Below are positions 52,189-64,000 of a stretch of DNA of 64,000 nt, piece after piece (position 1 is the first letter of the stretch; each line of letters opens with the position of its first letter). This DNA is from Actinomycetota bacterium. GTDB taxonomy: Bacteria; Actinomycetota; Actinomycetes; Propionibacteriales; Propionibacteriaceae. The position numbers and the translations under genes were made by a program. Below the pieces are notes generated by a model. The model was given only the letters and a program-made list of their open reading frames with translations. It was not told the origin of the DNA and did no database searches. The stretch is taken from NCBI GenBank assembly GCA_020161795.1, contig JAIUOR010000030.1, forward strand, positions 60,825 to 124,824. Direction: 5' to 3'.

Positions 52189-52392
52189 GGCAGTACGCCG
52201 GGCGGATGGTATGGTTGTCCTGTCGCAATTCCGCGCAACGCCCCTTCCAGATCGGGCGTGACGGGTTCCGCCCCGTCGAGACGGTGACTTCCTCAGCGAG
52301 AGCGAGTCGTCGGGATCTGGATTCGAGGGACATCCAAGCTTGTTCGATCAGCACGCCCCTCGCAGGCATTTACCCTTTCCGAAAGGAATTCC
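52189..52392 (+). promoter_or_regulatory. rho promoter and leader
   Basis: A TATGGT -10 box at 52210-52215 gives a leader of about 170 bases with no gene. Just before the GTG start, CCTTT-CCG-AAAGG forms a small hairpin that includes part of the GAAAGGA ribosome site (52372-52387 region). Rho often controls its own leader in bacteria; that is inference here. Confidence 0.4.
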
Positions 52393-54192
52393 GTGACCGA
52401 CACACTCAACCCGACGTCGGCATCCGGCTCTGGTTCGCAGCGCATCGAGGCGATGCTGCTGCCCGAACTCAAGCAGCTGGCATCTTCCATGGGTATCAAG
52501 ACCTCCGGCCTCCGCAAGGGCGCGCTGGTGGAGGCGATCAAGGCCGGCAATGCGGGTCAGCGGGCTTCGGGCCCGCGGCGCGATGCCGGCCAGGCCGCCG
52601 AGGCCGCCGAGTCGAAGTCGAGCCGCTCCAGCCGCTCCCGCAAGACCGAGCCGGCGCAGGAAGCCCTCGTCGAGGAGCGTCCCGCCCGCGCCGAGCAGCC
52701 GGCCCGCACCAAGCAGCGTCCCGCCCGGACCGAACAGCCGGAATCGGCACCCGACTCGTCCGACGCATCCGGTGACGACGTGGCCAGCCGCCTGGAGGCG
52801 CTGCGGGCCGAGGGCGGCGGCAAGGGCCGCCGCAACCGCCAGCCGGCCGCCGCGCAGTCCAATGAGCGCAGCGAGGCCGAGCCGGTGGCCGAGTCGCGGC
52901 CGCAGCGCGTCGAGCGCGACAACATGGACGACGACTTCGGCTCCGGGCGGCGCGGCCGCCGGCGCCGCAACCGGGACCGGCAGAACCGCCGCGGCAACAA
53001 CCGCTCCGGCGGCGGGCTGGGGCTGGAGCGCATGGAGGCCGAGCCGACCATCGGCGAGGACGACGTGGTGGTCGACATCTCCGGCATCCTCGACGTGCTC
53101 GACAACTACGCCTTCGTCCGCACCACCGGCTACCTGCCCGGCCCGAACGACGCCTACGTGTCGCTGTCGATGGTCCGCCGCTACGGCCTGCGCAAGGGCG
53201 ACATCGTCACCGGCGCGATCCGCCAGCCGAAGGAGGGCGAGCGGCGCGAGAAGTTCAACCCGCTGGTGCGGATCGACACCATCAACGCCGACGCGCCCGA
53301 GAAGGCCAAGGACCGTCCGGAGTTCGCCAAGCTCACCCCGCTGTACCCGCAGGAGCGGTTCAAGCTGGAGACCACCCCGCTGAACATGACCGGCCGGATC
53401 ATCGATCTGGTCTCGCCGGTCGGCAAGGGCCAGCGCGGCCTGATCGTCTCCCCGCCCAAGGCGGGCAAGACGCTGGTGATGCAGGCCATCGCCAATGCGA
53501 TCACCGTGAACAACCCCGAGGTGCACCTGATGATCGTCCTGGTGGACGAGCGTCCCGAGGAGGTCACCGACTTCCAGCGCACCACCTCCGGCGAGGTCAT
53601 CGCCTCGACCTTCGACCGTCCCGCCGACGATCACACCACGATCGCCGAGCTGGCCATCGAGCGGGCCAAGCGGCTGGTGGAGCTCGGCCGTGACGTGGTC
53701 GTGCTGCTGGACGGCATCACCCGTCTGGGCCGGGCCTACAACCTGGCCGCCCCGGCCTCCGGTCGTATCCTCTCCGGTGGTGTCGACTCCGCCGCGCTGT
53801 ACCCGCCCAAGAAGTTCTTCGGCGCCGCCCGCAACATCGAGGACGGCGGCTCGCTGACGATCCTGGCCACGGCGCTGATCGAGACCGGCTCGAAGATGGA
53901 CGAGGTGATCTTCGAGGAGTTCAAGGGCACCGGCAACATGGAGCTGCGGCTGCGTCGCGAGCTCGCCGACAAGCGGATCTTCCCGGCGATCGACCCGGTC
54001 GCCTCCGGCACCCGCCGCGAGGAGATGCTGCTGGGCCGCGAGGAGCTGGCGATCATCTGGAAGCTGCGCCGGGTGCTCTCGGGGCAGGAGCCGCAGGCCG
54101 GCCTGGAGATGCTGCTCAACCGGATGCGCAAGACCCAGAGCAACCGCGAGTTCCTGATGCTCATCTCCAAGACCACGCCCACGCCGGAGTAG
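52393..54192 (+). CDS. rho: Transcription termination factor Rho
   Basis: The 599-residue protein is an actinobacterial Rho: a Rho-N domain (about 12-55), a long disordered Arg/Glu/Pro-rich insertion with a [17 protein letters not shown] basic patch (about 55-215), the RNA-binding cold-shock-like domain (about 220-300) and the hexameric ATPase with Walker [32 protein letters not shown] and the Q/R loops. The start is GTG 52393 after AAAGGA. Such insertions are thought to add RNA binding and phase separation. It sits before rpmE-prfA as in mycobacteria. Confidence 0.95.
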   Translation: MTDTLNPTSASGSGSQRIEAMLLPELKQLASSMGIKTSGLRKGALVEAIKAGNAGQRASGPRRDAGQAAEAAESKSSRSSRSRKTEPAQEALVEERPARAEQPARTKQRPARTEQPESAPDSSDASGDDVASRLEALRAEGGGKGRRNRQPAAAQSNERSEAEPVAESRPQRVERDNMDDDFGSGRRGRRRRNRDRQNRRGNNRSGGGLGLERMEAEPTIGEDDVVVDISGILDVLDNYAFVRTTGYLPGPNDAYVSLSMVRRYGLRKGDIVTGAIRQPKEGERREKFNPLVRIDTINADAPEKAKDRPEFAKLTPLYPQERFKLETTPLNMTGRIIDLVSPVGKGQRGLIVSPPKAGKTLVMQAIANAITVNNPEVHLMIVLVDERPEEVTDFQRTTSGEVIASTFDRPADDHTTIAELAIERAKRLVELGRDVVVLLDGITRLGRAYNLAAPASGRILSGGVDSAALYPPKKFFGAARNIEDGGSLTILATALIETGSKMDEVIFEEFKGTGNMELRLRRELADKRIFPAIDPVASGTRREEMLLGREELAIIWKLRRVLSGQEPQAGLEMLLNRMRKTQSNREFLMLISKTTPTPE

Positions 54193-54210
54193 GTCGCCCC
54201 GCGTGCGGTA

Positions 54211-54224
54211 CCCGCCTTCGCGGG
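54211..54224. repeat. REP-like hairpin CCCGC-CTTC-GCGGG
   Basis: A 5-bp stem with CTTC loop just after rho. The stem and flanks (TACCCGCCTTCGCGGGAA) resemble the widespread REP-type motif seen in many bacteria. Only one copy occurs in this window. It may also help terminate rho. Confidence 0.45.
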
Positions 54225-54299
54225 AACGACGGGACGGGAGGGGCGCGGACTCGTCGCCGGCCTTCGTCCTCAGTCCGATCGCGAGCCGTCGTCCTCGGT

Positions 54300-54329
54300 T
54301 TGGATTACGGGTGGTGGGCAAGGCAGAAT
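54300..54329 (+). promoter_or_regulatory. rpmE promoter
   Basis: -35 TTGGAT (54300-54305), 18-base spacer, -10 CAGAAT (54324-54329). Gap 54193-54413 otherwise shows only the REP-like hairpin. Confidence 0.45.
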
Positions 54330-54413
54330 AGACAGTCGGTTCCGGTTCACGTCCAGGGGTTCATCCAGCCCCACCGCATCGAGACGACCCGGCGCCAGCG
54401 AACAGGAGAGACA

Positions 54414-54623
54414 ATGAAGCAAGGGATCCATCCCGAATACGTGGAGACCCAGGTGACCTGTACCTGCGGCAACACGTTCACCACCCGCAGCACCGCGAAG
54501 AACGGCGTCATCCACGCCGAGGTCTGCGCGGCCTGCCACCCGTTCTACACCGGCAAGCAGAAGATCCTCGACACCGGCGGCCGGGTCGCTCGCTTCGAGC
54601 GCCGCTACGCCAAGAAGAAGTAG
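54414..54623 (+). CDS. rpmE: Ribosomal protein bL31, zinc-binding form
   Basis: The 69-residue protein is bL31 of the C+ (zinc) type, with Cys16, Cys18, Cys38 and Cys41 as ligands and a basic tail (ERRYAKKK). ATG 54414 follows AGGAGAGACA. Its terminator hairpin begins eight bases after the stop, so it is a single-gene transcript between rho and prfA. No Zur-like site is evident. Confidence 0.95.
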   Translation: MKQGIHPEYVETQVTCTCGNTFTTRSTAKNGVIHAEVCAACHPFYTGKQKILDTGGRVARFERRYAKKK

Positions 54624-54630
54624 CTCGCAC

Positions 54631-54661
54631 AACGCCGGGTACCCATGCGGTACCCGGCGTT
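54631..54661 (+). terminator. rpmE terminator
   Basis: A perfect 13-bp inverted repeat (54631-54643 and 54649-54661) with a five-base loop, followed by a short T run. Confidence 0.85.
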
Positions 54662-54702
54662 TGCTGTGATCACAGGGGTTGTCGATCGACCGAGGAGGCG
54701 CG

Positions 54703-55773
<1,071 letters not shown>

Positions 55774-55794
55774 GCGGCCTGGCAGGATGAGTTC

Positions 55795-56436
55795 GTGAGC
55801 AAACTGATCGACGTCCTGGCGAATCCCGAGCGCGGGATCGACCGGGCCGTTGCCGCGATCGCGGCGGGGAAGTGCATCGTGTTGCCCACCGACACCGTCT
55901 ACGGCATCGGCGCGGACGCGCTTTCGGCACCGGCCGTCCAGTCCCTGCTCGACGCCAAGCAGCGTGGACGGGACATGCCGCCCCCGGTGCTGATCGCCGA
56001 GCCGGCGATGCTGCGCTCGCTCGCCGCGACGGTGAGCGAGGCCGCCGAGGCGCTGGTGGCAGCGTTCTGGCCCGGGGCACTCACCCTGGTGGTCGAATCC
56101 CAGCCCAACCTGCGGATGGACCTGGGGGATCGGGGCGACACCATCGCGGTGCGCATCCCCGACCACGGGTTCACCCGCGAACTGCTGCGGGCCACCGGCC
56201 CGCTGGCCGTGAGCAGCGCCAACACCCACGGCAACCCGGCCGCCACCACCGCCGCCGACGCACGCGCGCAACTCGGCGACACGGTGACGGTCTACCTCGA
56301 CGCCGGCGCGGGCAGCAGCCCGGTGCCGTCCACCATCGTCGACGTCTCCTGCGACCCGCCGCGGGTACTGCGGGAGGGCCGGATCACCAGCGAGGAGCTG
56401 GCGGCCGTCGTGGGACGACTGGCCAAGGACGACTGA
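55795..56436 (+). CDS. L-threonylcarbamoyladenylate synthase (Sua5/YwlC/TsaC)
   Basis: The enzyme makes the threonylcarbamoyl-AMP needed for t6A in tRNAs decoding ANN. The 213-residue YrdC-fold protein has PTDTVYGIGADA, the KxR segment KQRGRDMPPPVLIA, TLVVESQPNLRMDLG and AVSSANTHGNPAATT. It lacks the extra Sua5 domain. The start is GTG 55795 with AGGA seven bases before. It lies six bases before the wecA start. Confidence 0.92.
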   Translation: MSKLIDVLANPERGIDRAVAAIAAGKCIVLPTDTVYGIGADALSAPAVQSLLDAKQRGRDMPPPVLIAEPAMLRSLAATVSEAAEALVAAFWPGALTLVVESQPNLRMDLGDRGDTIAVRIPDHGFTRELLRATGPLAVSSANTHGNPAATTAADARAQLGDTVTVYLDAGAGSSPVPSTIVDVSCDPPRVLREGRITSEELAAVVGRLAKDD

Positions 56437-56442
56437 CCCGCC

Positions 56443-57573
56443 ATGCGCGAATACCTGCTCGTAGCGCTGATCGCCGCCGGCGTGACCTATCTGCTGAGCG
56501 GGCTGTGCCGCCGGCTGGCCTTCCGCTACAACGCCGTCGCCATGGTGCGCGATCGCGACGTCCATACCAAGCCGGTGCCCTACTTCGGCGGGGTCGCGAT
56601 GTGGCTCGGGCTGGCCGCCGCCTTCCTGGTGGCCTCCCAGCTGCCGTGGCTGGGCAGCTTCGAGGTGGTCAGCCATGACGCCACGGCGGTGCTGATCGCC
56701 GGCGGCCTGATCTGCCTGGTGGGTGCGGTGGACGACGTCGTGGAACTCGGCGCGGTCGCCAAGATCGCCGGCCAGCTGCTGGCCGCGGGGGTGGCTGTGC
56801 TGAACGGGGTCAAGGTCTACTGGATCCCGCTGCCGGACGCCATCGTCTCGCTGGACGAGGGCGCCAGCATCGTGGTCACCGTGCTGCTGATCTTCGTCGC
56901 GGTGAATGCGATCAACCTGATCGACGGGCTGGACGGGCTGGCGGCGGGCGTGGTCGCGATCGGCGCGGGCGCCTTCTTCACCTACGCATATCTACTGTCT
57001 TATGAGCACGAGCTGGTGCGGGCGACCACCTCCAGCCTGGTCACCGTTGTCACGGTCGGCATCTGCCTGGGCTTCCTGCCCTACAACATCCACCGTGCGC
57101 GGATGTTCATGGGCGACTCGGGGGCCATGCTGCTCGGCTTCCTGATGGCCACCTCGGTGATCAGCCTCACCGGTCAGCTCGACCCGGCGGGCCTGAACGA
57201 CCTGGGCTTCGGAGCGGTCGCGGCCTACCTGCCGCTGCTGCTGCCCTTCGCCGTGATGGCGCTGCCGCTGCTCGACCTGGTGCTGGCCTACGTCCGCCGA
57301 ACCCTGCGCGGCCAGATGTGGTACCACGCCGACAAGCAGCACCTGCATCACCGGATGCTCAACCTGGGGCACTCCCACGGCCAGGCGGTCGCGCTGCTGT
57401 GGCTGTGGTCGGCGCTGGCCGGCTTCGGCGTGGTGGGGCTGGGGCTGGTGCCGCACCCGGCCACCCTGGCGGTGTGGATCTTTGCCCTGATCGTGACGGC
57501 TTTCCTGACCTGGGGACGGGCGCTGCAGGCGCGGCGTTCGGCCCGGACGGCCGGCCCGCGGAATCCCGGATGA
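56443..57573 (+). CDS. wecA: Polyprenyl-phosphate GlcNAc-1-phosphate transferase (WecA/Rfe type)
   Basis: The 376-residue membrane protein is of the MraY/WecA group with about eleven membrane segments. DDVVELGAVAKIAGQ, the NAINLIDGLDGLAAG magnesium site, MFMGDSGAMLLGF and the cytoplasmic HLHHRML loop mark the WecA/Rfe branch, which starts cell-wall linkage glycans such as arabinogalactan or teichoic acid. ATG 56443. Its stop overlaps the next start (ATGA). The same gene precedes the ATP synthase operon in mycobacteria (Rv1302). Confidence 0.9.
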   Translation: MREYLLVALIAAGVTYLLSGLCRRLAFRYNAVAMVRDRDVHTKPVPYFGGVAMWLGLAAAFLVASQLPWLGSFEVVSHDATAVLIAGGLICLVGAVDDVVELGAVAKIAGQLLAAGVAVLNGVKVYWIPLPDAIVSLDEGASIVVTVLLIFVAVNAINLIDGLDGLAAGVVAIGAGAFFTYAYLLSYEHELVRATTSSLVTVVTVGICLGFLPYNIHRARMFMGDSGAMLLGFLMATSVISLTGQLDPAGLNDLGFGAVAAYLPLLLPFAVMALPLLDLVLAYVRRTLRGQMWYHADKQHLHHRMLNLGHSHGQAVALLWLWSALAGFGVVGLGLVPHPATLAVWIFALIVTAFLTWGRALQARRSARTAGPRNPG

Positions 57574-58010
57574 ACCAGCCGCGGCGTCGTGCCGGACGAC
57601 TCCTGCGCGGCGGGCTGCTCGGCGGGCTGGCGGCGGCCGTGCCCGCTGCGCTGGTCGCCGGCTGGGTGGCGGGCGCGCCCGGAGCCTGGGCAGCGGTCGT
57701 CGCCGGAGCCGTCGTGCTGGGCTTCTTCGCTGTCGGACAGGGCCTGCAGTGGGTGGTCGCCGACGCCTCCCCGCGGATCGCCCTGGTGGTGGCGCTCGGC
57801 TCCTACGCGCTGCGGGTGGTCGGCCTGGGAATGCTGGCCATGGCCGCCACCGCCGCCGGGGCCACGGCCGTCCTGCACCCCACCGCGCTGGTACTGGCGA
57901 CCGCGGCGGTGACGGTGGGTTGGATCACCGGTGAGGTTCTGGCCTTCCGCCGGCTGCGGATTCCGGTATTCGACCCCGTCGACGGTCCACCGCGGGGTAT
58001 GTCGGGGTGA
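57570..58010 (+). CDS. AtpI-like membrane protein upstream of ATP synthase
   Basis: The 146-residue protein has four membrane segments and basic ends (RRRAGRLLRGG at the N-terminus). In position and layout it matches the small membrane proteins encoded before atpB (such as Rv1303), often called AtpI-like. It may aid assembly of the c ring, which is inference. ATG 57570 overlaps the wecA stop by four bases. Confidence 0.75.
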   Translation: MNQPRRRAGRLLRGGLLGGLAAAVPAALVAGWVAGAPGAWAAVVAGAVVLGFFAVGQGLQWVVADASPRIALVVALGSYALRVVGLGMLAMAATAAGATAVLHPTALVLATAAVTVGWITGEVLAFRRLRIPVFDPVDGPPRGMSG

Positions 58011-58030
58011 ACACCGGTCCGGATTCTTGC

Positions 58031-58036
58031 TAGAGT
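58031..58036 (+). promoter_or_regulatory. -10 box of the ATP synthase operon
   Basis: TAGAGT, ten bases before the ATG at 58047, giving a leader of only a few bases. Confidence 0.45.
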
Positions 58037-58046
58037 CCGACACGCT

Positions 58047-58241
58047 ATGAGCGGGCAGGGCGGAGCTGATCAGGGTTACCGAATCCTGAGCATCATGATC
58101 GCCGGTCTGCTTGCCTATGGCACGCTCGGCTGGCTGCTCGATCGCTGGCTGGGGACGGCGTGGTTTTTGCCCATCGGCCTGATCGTTGGAGTGGCGTTGG
58201 GGATCTACCTCGTGGTCGTCAAGTTCGGTAGGTCGCAGTGA
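58047..58241 (+). CDS. AtpZ/AtpI-like protein
   Basis: The 64-residue protein has two membrane segments (about 12-33 and 41-60) with GWLLDRWLGTAW between, the AtpZ/AtpI pattern. Such proteins may handle Mg or aid F0 assembly. Its stop overlaps atpB by four bases (GTGA). It probably heads the ATP synthase transcript. Confidence 0.82.
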   Translation: MSGQGGADQGYRILSIMIAGLLAYGTLGWLLDRWLGTAWFLPIGLIVGVALGIYLVVVKFGRSQ

Positions 58242-59086
58242 GCACGGGAGGGTTCTCGGGGATGGTCCCACTGTTGATACCCATGGAGGGCGATGAGCAC
58301 GGCTGGCCGCCCGGGGTGCACAGCTTCGACTCCCGGCCCCTGTTCCCCGCGCTCGGCCCGGAATGGGGCTGGCTGAACAACCACCTGATCCAGGCCATCA
58401 TCGGCGCGGCGGTCGTCATCGGGTTCTGGCTGTGGATGGCCAGGGGCCAGCAGGTGGTTCCGGGCCGCAAGCAGTTCCTGGGCGAATCGCTCTACAACCT
58501 GCTGCGCAACTCCATCGCCCGCGACATCCTGGGCCACGACTTCCGCAAGTTCCTGCCGTACCTGGTGGCGCTGTTCAGCTTCATCCTGGTGAACAACCTA
58601 TTCGGCCAGCTGTTCCTCTTCATGTTCCCGACCTTCTCCAAGATCGGGTACGCCTACGGCCTGGCGATCCTGAGCTACATCGTCTACAACGCGGCCGGCA
58701 TCGCCAAATACGGCTTCGGCTCCTATATGCGCCGGATGACCCTGCCCGAGGGTGTGCCGGTGGCGCTGTGGCCGCTGATCATTCCGCTGGAATTCCTGTC
58801 CAACTTCATCGTCCGCCCGGTCACGCTGGCGATGCGACTGTTCGGCAACCTGTTCGCCGGTCACCTGGTGATCATGGTCTTCGTGGTCGGCGGCAGCATG
58901 CTGCTCACCATGACCGAGCCGACCGCCGGCTTCCCCGTCCCGCTGCTGAACACCGCCGGCGTGGTCTCGCTGCTGTTCAGCCTGGCGATCTTCGCCCTGG
59001 AGATCCTGGTGGCCATCCTGCAGGCCTACATCTTCACCGTCCTGACCGCCCAATACATCTCGTCGGCAATCGCCGAGGAGCACTGA
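58238..59086 (+). CDS. atpB: ATP synthase F0 subunit a
   Basis: The 282-residue subunit a forms the proton half-channels. It has about six membrane segments, the essential Arg in [15 protein letters not shown], and a C-terminal [17 protein letters not shown]. The start is GTG 58238, overlapping the AtpZ-like stop. It is followed by atpE after 38 bases. Confidence 0.95.
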   Translation: MSTGGFSGMVPLLIPMEGDEHGWPPGVHSFDSRPLFPALGPEWGWLNNHLIQAIIGAAVVIGFWLWMARGQQVVPGRKQFLGESLYNLLRNSIARDILGHDFRKFLPYLVALFSFILVNNLFGQLFLFMFPTFSKIGYAYGLAILSYIVYNAAGIAKYGFGSYMRRMTLPEGVPVALWPLIIPLEFLSNFIVRPVTLAMRLFGNLFAGHLVIMVFVVGGSMLLTMTEPTAGFPVPLLNTAGVVSLLFSLAIFALEILVAILQAYIFTVLTAQYISSAIAEEH

Positions 59087-59124
59087 CCGACTTCGTCATC
59101 GAAGCCACCGAAAGGAAACACCCA

Positions 59125-60682
<1,558 letters not shown>

Positions 60683-60731
60683 CATTCGGCCGGCAGGCCG
60701 CACGAAGACAACGAGAGAACAGGGTGCGCAG

Positions 60732-62375
60732 ATGGCGGAACTGACGATTCGTCCCGATGAGATTCGGGAGGCGCTGGATCGTTTCGTGTCCAACTTCAGT
60801 CCCGAGACCGCCAGCCGGGACGAGGTGGGCATCGTGGCCACCTCCGGCGACGGCATCGCCCGCGTCGAGGGGCTGCCCTCGGCGATGGCCAACGAGCTGC
60901 TCGAGTTCGCCAACGGCACCCAGGGCATCGCGCTGAACCTCGACGTCCGGGAGATCGGCGTCGTCGTGCTGGGCGACTCCGAAGGCATCGAAGAGGGCTC
61001 CACCGTGAAGCGCACCGGCGAGGTGCTGTCGGTGCCGGTCGGCGACGGCTACCTGGGTCGCGTGGTGAACGCGATGGGCGAGCCGATCGACGGCCTCGGC
61101 GAGATCAAGGGCATCGACGGACGCCGGGCGCTGGAACTGCAGGCAGCCGGCGTCATGGACCGCCAGAGCGTCAAGGAGCCGCTGCAGACCGGTATCAAGG
61201 CGATCGACGCCATGACCCCGATCGGCCGGGGTCAGCGCCAGCTGATCATCGGCGACCGCAAGACCGGCAAGACCGCCATCGCGGTCGACACCATCATCAA
61301 CCAGAAGTCGAACTGGGCCAGCGGCGATCCGACCAAGCAGGTGCGCTGCATCTACGTCGCGATCGGCCAGAAGGGCTCCACGATCGCTGCGCTGCGCACC
61401 ACCCTGGAGGAGGCGGGCGCGATGGAGTACACCACCATCGTCCATGCCCCGGCCTCCGACCCCGCCGGCTACAAGTACATCGCCGCCTACACCGGCTCGG
61501 CCATCGGCCAGCACTGGATGTACGCCGGCAAGCACGTGCTGATCATCTTCGACGACCTCACCAAGCAGGCCGAGGCCTACCGGTCGATGTCGCTGCTGCT
61601 GCGCCGCCCGCCGGGCCGCGAGGCCTACCCCGGTGACGTCTTCTACCTGCACTCCCGCCTGCTGGAGCGCTGTGCCAAGCTCTCCGACGAGTTGGGCGGC
61701 GGTTCGATGACCGGCCTGCCGATCATCGAGACCAAGGCCAACGACGTCTCGGCCTACATCCCGACCAACGTGATCTCGATCACCGACGGCCAGATCTTCC
61801 TGCAGTCCGACCTGTTCAACGCCAACCAGCGCCCGGCCATCGACGTCGGCATCTCGGTCTCCCGAGTCGGTGGCGACGCCCAGGTGAAGGCGATGAAGAA
61901 GGTCTCCGGCACACTCAAGATCGGTCTGGCCCAGTACCGCGACATGCAGGCCTTCGCGATGTTCGCCTCCGACCTGGACGCGGCCTCCCGGCGCCAGCTG
62001 GAACGGGGCCAGCGCCTGGTCGAGCTGCTGCGCCAGCCGCAGTACTCGCCCTATCCGGTCGCCGACCAGGTGGTGATGGTGTGGGCGGGCACCAACGGCT
62101 ACCTGGACGACGTCCCGGTCTCCGACGTGCTGCGCTTCGAATCCGAACTGCTGGAGCATCTGCACCACCACACGCCGATCCTCACCACCATCGCCGAGAC
62201 CGGCGCCTGGGACGACGACCTGGCCAAGGCGACCGGCGACGTGATCGACGCCTTCAAACTGGGCTTCATCACCGGAGACGGCAAGCCGCTGGTCAGCGGC
62301 GAGCAGGCCGCGGACGCGATCGAGGCCGCCGATCTGGAGGCCGAGCAGATCGTCGTGAAGAAGAAGAGGTCCTGA
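60732..62375 (+). CDS. atpA: ATP synthase F1 subunit alpha
   Basis: The 547-residue non-catalytic subunit has the Walker [27 protein letters not shown], the [29 protein letters not shown] segment (given in part as [13 protein letters not shown]) and [24 protein letters not shown] (in part). Length is as expected for actinobacteria, with a short C-terminal extension ending VVKKKRS. ATG 60732 follows AGGG. Confidence 0.96.
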   Translation: MAELTIRPDEIREALDRFVSNFSPETASRDEVGIVATSGDGIARVEGLPSAMANELLEFANGTQGIALNLDVREIGVVVLGDSEGIEEGSTVKRTGEVLSVPVGDGYLGRVVNAMGEPIDGLGEIKGIDGRRALELQAAGVMDRQSVKEPLQTGIKAIDAMTPIGRGQRQLIIGDRKTGKTAIAVDTIINQKSNWASGDPTKQVRCIYVAIGQKGSTIAALRTTLEEAGAMEYTTIVHAPASDPAGYKYIAAYTGSAIGQHWMYAGKHVLIIFDDLTKQAEAYRSMSLLLRRPPGREAYPGDVFYLHSRLLERCAKLSDELGGGSMTGLPIIETKANDVSAYIPTNVISITDGQIFLQSDLFNANQRPAIDVGISVSRVGGDAQVKAMKKVSGTLKIGLAQYRDMQAFAMFASDLDAASRRQLERGQRLVELLRQPQYSPYPVADQVVMVWAGTNGYLDDVPVSDVLRFESELLEHLHHHTPILTTIAETGAWDDDLAKATGDVIDAFKLGFITGDGKPLVSGEQAADAIEAADLEAEQIVVKKKRS

Positions 62376-62378
62376 TCG

Positions 62379-64000
<1,622 letters not shown>

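Overview
This window is a chromosomal segment of a high-GC actinobacterium, most likely a member of the Propionibacteriaceae; I cannot name the genus. The evidence is the GC-rich coding sequence, WhiB1, a mycothiol-type SigH/RsrA pair, the fused 2-oxoglutarate decarboxylase Kgd, and three blocks whose gene order I recognise from Mycobacterium tuberculosis: uvrD2 to the UPF0182 gene, rsgA-aroA to whiB1, and lysA to atpD. I see no prophage, insertion sequence, CRISPR array or defence island. No gap without a gene exceeds 300 bases.

Layout. (1) 1-10.2 kb: recC-recB-recD on the minus strand (recD runs off the left edge), then uvrD2. (2) 10.2-19.4 kb: a conserved but poorly understood block: AarF/UbiB-type kinase, a ThiF/cyclodehydratase-like protein, a 54-residue zinc-ribbon protein, a YgjP-like metallopeptidase, a DUF2342 zincin-like protein, a membrane PDZ-Lon protease resembling B. 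subtilis YlbL/DdcP, a PPA1309-type protein and a UPF0182 membrane protein. (3) 19.4-21.5 kb: a fluoride-response operon (universal stress protein plus two overlapping CrcB/Fluc genes) behind a recognisable fluoride riboswitch, and an MBL hydrolase. (4) 21.6-26.5 kb: a Tat-exported DUF1501/DUF1800 pair, a membrane-anchored molybdopterin oxidoreductase and initiator tRNA-Met. (5) 26.7-32.5 kb: a Dpp/Opp-type ABC importer operon, then an APH-type kinase. (6) 32.5-38.3 kb: flotillin and NfeD, then doxX-aroA-rsgA-hisN. (7) 38.4-42.6 kb: SRAP protein, sigH-rsrA, ribosomal protein bL37, PdtaS-type sensor kinase, whiB1 and a small membrane protein. (8) 42.5-48.7 kb: kgd, a 58-residue protein and galK in one minus-strand operon, a lipoprotein whose signal peptide is split by a frameshift, and tRNA-Arg(CCG). 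(9) 48.9-64 kb: lysA-hom-thrH, rho, rpmE, prfA, tsaC, wecA and the ATP synthase operon, with atpD cut by the right edge.

Genes are tightly packed, with many 4-base ATGA/GTGA/TTGA overlaps that suggest translational coupling. Many promoters have a TANNNT -10 box, often TAGGGT, 6-9 bases before the start codon, which points to leaderless mRNAs. The points most worth following up are the DdcP-like protease beside RecBCD and UvrD2, the fluoride riboswitch in front of a universal stress gene, the paired 16-bp dyads and the frameshift at 47.8-48.0 kb, the SigH-type promoter with an overlapping palindrome in front of sigH, and the replacement of thrC/thrB by thrH.
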